DNA from: Phycisphaerales bacterium
GTDB lineage: Bacteria; Planctomycetota; Phycisphaerae; SM23-33
Length of the DNA: 15,791 bases
Assembly: GCA_003171235.1 (NCBI GenBank)
Contig: PMYM01000109.1
Coordinates: 1-15,791, forward strand
Reading direction: 5' to 3'
The notes under the pieces are model-generated. The model saw only the letters and a program-made list of their open reading frames with translations, did not search any database and was not told the origin of the DNA. Position 1 is the first letter of the stretch, and each line of letters begins with the position of its first letter. Of this stretch, positions 12,708-15,791 are shown piece by piece. A program made the position numbers and the translations under genes.

Positions 12708-15092
12708 TCACTCTCCCCAGCGCCAGTTGCGGATCTCGGGCATGTCCTGTCCGTATTGGCGGATGTACTGCTTGTGCTCGATAATCTTGTCGCGCATTTC
12801 CTGTTTGAAGTGGGCGGCCTTGTAGCCCAACTCGCTCACGCGATCGATCACGTCCATGGCCAGATGGAAGCGGTCGATCTCATTCAGCACCGCCATGTCG
12901 AAGGGCGTGGTGGTGGCGCCCTCCTCCTTGTAGCCGCGGACGTGCAGGTTTCTATGGTTGGTCCGCCGGTAGGCCAGGCGGTGGATCAGCCAGGGATAGC
13001 CGTGGAAGGCGAAGATGATCGGCTTGTCGGTGGTGAACAGGCCGTCGAAGTCGCGGTCGGACAGCCCGTGCGGATGCTCGCTCTGCGGCTGGATGGTCAT
13101 CAGGTCCACCACGTTGAGCAGGCGAATGTGCAGGTCGGGGCAGTGCCGGCGTAGCAGTTCCACGGCGGCGAGGGTCTCGAGGGTGGGCACGTCGCCGCAG
13201 CAGGCCATCACCACGTCGGTCCGCCCGTCCTGGTCGTTGCTGGCGAAATCCCAGATGCCGATGCCGGCGGTGCAGTGTTTGACGGCGGCGTCCATGTCCA
13301 GCCATTGCGGGCTGGGGTGCTTGCCGGCCACGATGACGTTGACGTAGTTTCGGCTGCGCAGGCAGTGGTCGGTGACCGACAGCAGGGTGTTGGCGTCGGG
13401 GGGCAGGTAGACGCGGATGATGTCGGCCTTCTTGTTGACCACGTGGTCGATGAAGCCCGGGTCCTGGTGGCTGAAGCCGTTGTGGTCCTGCCGCCAGACG
13501 TGGCTGGTCAGCAGGTAGTTCAGCGAGGCGATCGGCCGGCGCCAGGGTATGCTCCGGCTGACCTTGAGCCACTTGGCGTACTGGTTGAACATCGAGTCCA
13601 CCACGTGGATGAACGCCTCGTAGCAGGGGAAGAAGCCGTGCCGCCCGGTCAGCAGGTAGCCCTCCAGCCAGCCCTGGCAGAGATGCTCGCTGAGCACTTC
13701 CATGACCCGGCCATCGGGCGAGAGGTGATCGTCGGTGGGCAGCCGCTCGGCCATCCAGGCGCGGTTGGTGACCTCGAAGACCGCCCCCCAGCGGTTGGAG
13801 TTGACCTCGTCGGGGCTGAAGACGCGGAAATTGCGGCGGTCCTGGTTGAGCTTGAACACGTCGCGGATGAGTTGCCCCTGGACGGCTGTGGCCTCGGCAT
13901 CGACGCCGCCGGGGGAGGGGACCTTGACGGCGTAGTCGCGGAAGTCCGGCAGGCGGAGTTCGGCCAGCTTCAGTCCGCCGTTGGCGTTGGGGTTGGCGCC
14001 CATGCGGCGGGGGCCGGCGGGGGCGAGCTGGGCTATCTCCGGCCGCAGGCGGCCGGTCTGGTCGAACAGTTCCTCCGGTCGATAGCTTTTCATCCACTCT
14101 TCCAGCAGGTGGAGGTGCTCGATGTTGTCGGCCGGGTCCGACAGGGGCACCTGGTGGGAGCGGAAGGTGCCCTCGATCTGCACGCCATCGACCTTGTCCG
14201 GCCCGGTCCAGCCCTTGGGGCTGCGCAAGACGATCATGGGCCAGCGCGGGCGGACGGGCTGGGCGCCGCCGCGGCGGGCCTGCTCCCGGATGGCCTGGAT
14301 GCGGGCAACCACCTTGTCCAGCGTGGCGGCCATCTGCTGGTGCATGGGCATCGGGTCGCTGCCCTCGACCAGGTATGGTTCATAGCCGTAGCCGCGGAAA
14401 AGCTCCTCCAGCTCGGTTTGGCTGATGCGGGCCAGCACGGTCGGGCCGGCGATCTTGTAGCCGTTCAGGTGCAGTATGGGTAGGACGACACCGTCGGAGG
14501 CGGGGTTGAGGAACTTGTTGGAGTGCCAACTGGTGGCCAGGGCGCCGGTCTCGGCCTCGCCGTCGCCGATGATGCAGGCGGCCCAGAGGTCGGGGTTGTC
14601 GAAGACGGCCCCGTAGGCGTGGGCCAGGGAATAGCCCAGCTCGCCGCCTTCATGGATGGAGCCGGGGGTCTCGGCGGCGGTGTGGCTGGGGATGCCGCCG
14701 GGGAAGGAAAACTGCCGGAACAGCCGCTTGAGCCCTTCGGCGTCCTGGCTGACGTTGGGATAGAACTCGCTGTAGGCGCCCTCCAGGTAGGTGCTGGCGA
14801 CCAGGGCGGGACCACCATGGCCCGGGCCGGTGATGTAGATCATGTCCAGGTCGTACTGCTTAATGATGCGGTTGAGGTGGGCGTAGATGAAGTTCAGCCC
14901 GGGCGTGGTGCCCCAGTGGCCCAAGAGCCGCGGCTTGATGTGCTCAGGTTTGAGCGGCTGGCGGAGCAGGGGGTTGTCCAGCAGGTAGATCTGGCCGACG
15001 GACAGGTAATTAGCCGCCCGCCACCAGGCGTTGATTCTTTCGAGCATTTCCGGCGAAAGCGCCTGGGCCTGCATTTCCTGCTTGGCAGTCAT
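12708..15092 (-). CDS. xfp: Xylulose-5-phosphate/fructose-6-phosphate phosphoketolase
   Basis: A 794-residue thiamine-diphosphate enzyme splitting xylulose 5-phosphate (and often fructose 6-phosphate) with phosphate into acetyl phosphate plus glyceraldehyde 3-phosphate or erythrose 4-phosphate. Family landmarks are GHWGTTPGLNF (58-68), TGPGHGGPA (88-96), signature HEGGELGYSLAHAYG (147-161) and the diphosphate-binding GDGEAETG (176-183). Length is typical of full phosphoketolases and no truncation is visible. AAAGGAA lies about four bases before the ATG. No acetate kinase or phosphotransacetylase gene is adjacent. It could act in the cytoplasm in a carbon-saving acetyl-phosphate route or in pentose breakdown. 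Its leader contains two GGA motifs next to the start codon, and it faces away from csrA. Confidence 0.96.
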   Translation of the reverse strand: MTAKQEMQAQALSPEMLERINAWWRAANYLSVGQIYLLDNPLLRQPLKPEHIKPRLLGHWGTTPGLNFIYAHLNRIIKQYDLDMIYITGPGHGGPALVASTYLEGAYSEFYPNVSQDAEGLKRLFRQFSFPGGIPSHTAAETPGSIHEGGELGYSLAHAYGAVFDNPDLWAACIIGDGEAETGALATSWHSNKFLNPASDGVVLPILHLNGYKIAGPTVLARISQTELEELFRGYGYEPYLVEGSDPMPMHQQMAATLDKVVARIQAIREQARRGGAQPVRPRWPMIVLRSPKGWTGPDKVDGVQIEGTFRSHQVPLSDPADNIEHLHLLEEWMKSYRPEELFDQTGRLRPEIAQLAPAGPRRMGANPNANGGLKLAELRLPDFRDYAVKVPSPGGVDAEATAVQGQLIRDVFKLNQDRRNFRVFSPDEVNSNRWGAVFEVTNRAWMAERLPTDDHLSPDGRVMEVLSEHLCQGWLEGYLLTGRHGFFPCYEAFIHVVDSMFNQYAKWLKVSRSIPWRRPIASLNYLLTSHVWRQDHNGFSHQDPGFIDHVVNKKADIIRVYLPPDANTLLSVTDHCLRSRNYVNVIVAGKHPSPQWLDMDAAVKHCTAGIGIWDFASNDQDGRTDVVMACCGDVPTLETLAAVELLRRHCPDLHIRLLNVVDLMTIQPQSEHPHGLSDRDFDGLFTTDKPIIFAFHGYPWLIHRLAYRRTNHRNLHVRGYKEEGATTTPFDMAVLNEIDRFHLAMDVIDRVSELGYKAAHFKQEMRDKIIEHKQYIRQYGQDMPEIRNWRWGE

Positions 15093-15290
15093 CGGTTTCC
15101 TTTCCGCTGAGGTAGTCCCATTCTAGCGGACATTATTGGCCTTGGGCCCGTGCCTAAGGCGGCGGAGGGGCAAGAGTCCCTAACGAAATGTCGCGGCCAC
15201 GGGGTATTTTGTCAGGGGCTCTGAGTCATCCAGATTACCCCAGTTTACCTTTTGTGGAATTTCATCCGTGGGAAACTGGTGTCCGGCGGG

Positions 15291-15307
15291 ATTCTGTCCG
15301 ATAGAAT
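15291..15307 (+). promoter_or_regulatory. Palindrome overlapping candidate csrA -10 box
   Basis: ATTCT (15291-15295) and AGAAT (15303-15307) are inverted around 7 bases. The right arm lies within TAGAAT (15302-15307), which matches 5/6 of a -10 box. No good -35 is seen. This predicts a leader of about 85 nt. It may be an operator or chance. Confidence 0.3.
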
Positions 15308-15386
15308 ATAGGCAGCAACAAGGTGGTTGGCTGGCCCGTAGGGAGGCGCCGGCGCGGCCCAGACCTGATTTGTCTCAGGGCCCAGG

Positions 15387-15392
15387 AAGGAG
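15387..15392 (+). promoter_or_regulatory. csrA ribosome binding site with tandem GGA motifs
   Basis: AAGGAG is followed by six bases and then ATG. The wider sequence AGGAAGGAG (15384-15392) carries two GGA cores. CsrA proteins recognise GGA in mRNA leaders, often at the ribosome site, so autoregulation is plausible but inferred. Confidence 0.6.
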
Positions 15393-15398
15393 TCTTAA

Positions 15399-15662
15399 AT
15401 GCTAGTTCTGTCCCGACAGCGAGACGAGACTATCATGATCGGCGATGATGTGGAGATCACCATCGTCGACATCCGGGGCGACAAGGTCCGGCTGGGCATC
15501 ACCGCCCCGCCGCACGTGGCTGTTCACCGCAAGGAGGTGTATGAGGCCATCCGCCGCGAGAAGCAGGCCAACGGCCAGGGCGGCGCCGTGGACAGTTTGG
15601 CCAACCGTAATAAAGAGAAGGCCAAGAGCGAAGACAAGGTCGAGCCCCACAAGGTGCCTTAG
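15399..15662 (+). CDS. csrA: Carbon storage regulator CsrA with extended tail
   Basis: An 87-residue RNA-binding regulator. The core MLVLSRQRDETIMIGDDVEI through APPHVAVHRKEVYEAI is clear CsrA, with L4 and R44 at the positions known to contact GGA-containing RNA. CsrA works as a swapped dimer that blocks or stabilises mRNAs. The family is usually about 60-70 residues; here a tail of roughly 35 residues, rich in lysine, glutamate, asparagine and glycine, follows the core and is probably disordered. Neither fliW nor a flagellin gene is next to it. A strong terminator ends the transcript 28 bases after the stop, so it is probably a single-gene unit. Start choice is supported by AAGGAG six bases upstream and by the invariant N-terminus. 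Confidence 0.97.
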   Translation: MLVLSRQRDETIMIGDDVEITIVDIRGDKVRLGITAPPHVAVHRKEVYEAIRREKQANGQGGAVDSLANRNKEKAKSEDKVEPHKVP

Positions 15663-15689
15663 AGCATCCATCACACTACGATTTCACTG

Positions 15690-15718
15690 GACGGCCCTGC
15701 GGGGCCGTCTTTCTTTTC
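15690..15718 (+). terminator. Intrinsic terminator of csrA
   Basis: GACGGCCC (15690-15697) and GGGCCGTC (15702-15709) form a perfect 8-bp stem with a 4-nt TGCG loop, followed by the T-rich TTTCTTTTC. It lies 28 bases after the csrA stop. This is the clearest terminator in the window. Confidence 0.92.
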
Positions 15719-15791
15719 GGGGTCATTCGCTGTTGTCCGGCCAACCCCGGGGGCTAAACAGGGGCTACCCCAATTCAGGATTGCGTATTGA

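Larger units (their letters stand above)
15093..15398. other. Divergent intergenic region between xfp and csrA
   Basis: This 306-base stretch has no credible gene. On the xfp side the minus strand has TAGAAT (15120-15125) about 28 bases before the start codon, a possible -10 box without a clear -35. GGGGTA (15201-15206) and TACCCC (15236-15241) are inverted and could form a long-loop hairpin. On the csrA side there are a TAGAAT box inside a small palindrome, listed separately, and a short hairpin CCTGA/TCAGG (15364-15379) just before the ribosome site. Confidence 0.5.

Noticed and set aside
13275..14483. A 402-codon plus-strand frame antisense to phosphoketolase
   Set aside because: It is low-complexity G/V/A/D-rich shadow translation; phosphoketolase signatures on the other strand fully explain the region.
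15252..15280. Sigma-70 promoter using TTGTGG upstream of csrA
   Set aside because: No acceptable -10 hexamer lies 16-18 bases downstream of it.
15719..15791. Start of another gene or attachment site at the right edge
   Set aside because: The 73 bases contain only a short GGGGCTA direct repeat and no start codon with a ribosome site that could be tied to a product.

Overview
The window looks like GC-rich chromosomal DNA of a free-living bacterium, most likely a Planctomycetota member (Phycisphaerae-like) or a relative. This is inferred from a type II/IV pseudopilin-like protein of the kind multiplied in that phylum, a DUF5107-plus-TPR lipoprotein, a long-tailed CsrA and an orphan phosphoketolase. 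No rRNA, tRNA, CRISPR array, transposase or phage gene was found.

Layout. (1) 1-503 holds no convincing gene. It carries short tandem repeats, a G-rich-strand heptad array and a perfect hairpin that probably ends the operon arriving from the right. (2) 504-7951, minus strand, is a six-gene operon. In transcription order it encodes a family 2 glycosyltransferase, a UDP-galactopyranose-mutase/protoporphyrinogen-oxidase-like flavoprotein, a GT-C (family 39-like) membrane glycosyltransferase, a CapK/PaaK-like adenylate-forming enzyme, a class I methyltransferase with an atypical motif I, and a divergent Glu/Leu/Phe/Val-type dehydrogenase. Four of the five junctions overlap (by 1, 4, 11 and 4 nt) and the fifth gap is 19 nt, so the set is almost certainly co-translated. 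A TTGAAC-16-TATGAT promoter and a structured leader precede it. (3) 8130-11363, minus strand, is a large lipoprotein with a mutarotase-like DUF5107 domain and a TPR tail. (4) 11546-12689, plus strand, is a pseudopilin followed by an unrecognised one-pass membrane protein. (5) 12708-15092, minus strand, is a phosphoketolase. (6) 15399-15662, plus strand, is csrA, closed by a strong intrinsic terminator.

How they may work together. The six-gene operon reads as a cell-surface glycan or glycolipid cassette: two glycosyltransferases with different donors, a sugar-ring or lipid flavoenzyme, and a carboxylate-activating/methylating/amino-acid-oxidising trio that could make a decorating group. No described pathway with exactly this set is known to me, so it is the best candidate for an undescribed system here. 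The DUF5107 lipoprotein may handle sugars at the envelope. Phosphoketolase (carbon flux to acetyl phosphate) and CsrA (a post-transcriptional carbon regulator) are divergent neighbours, and both leaders carry GGA motifs near the start codon, so a regulatory link is possible but unproven.

Most starts were chosen on ribosome binding sites or coupling to the upstream stop; the uncertain ones (CapK-like enzyme, lipoprotein, pseudopilin) are flagged. Several very long antisense open frames were rejected as shadows of GC-biased codon use.
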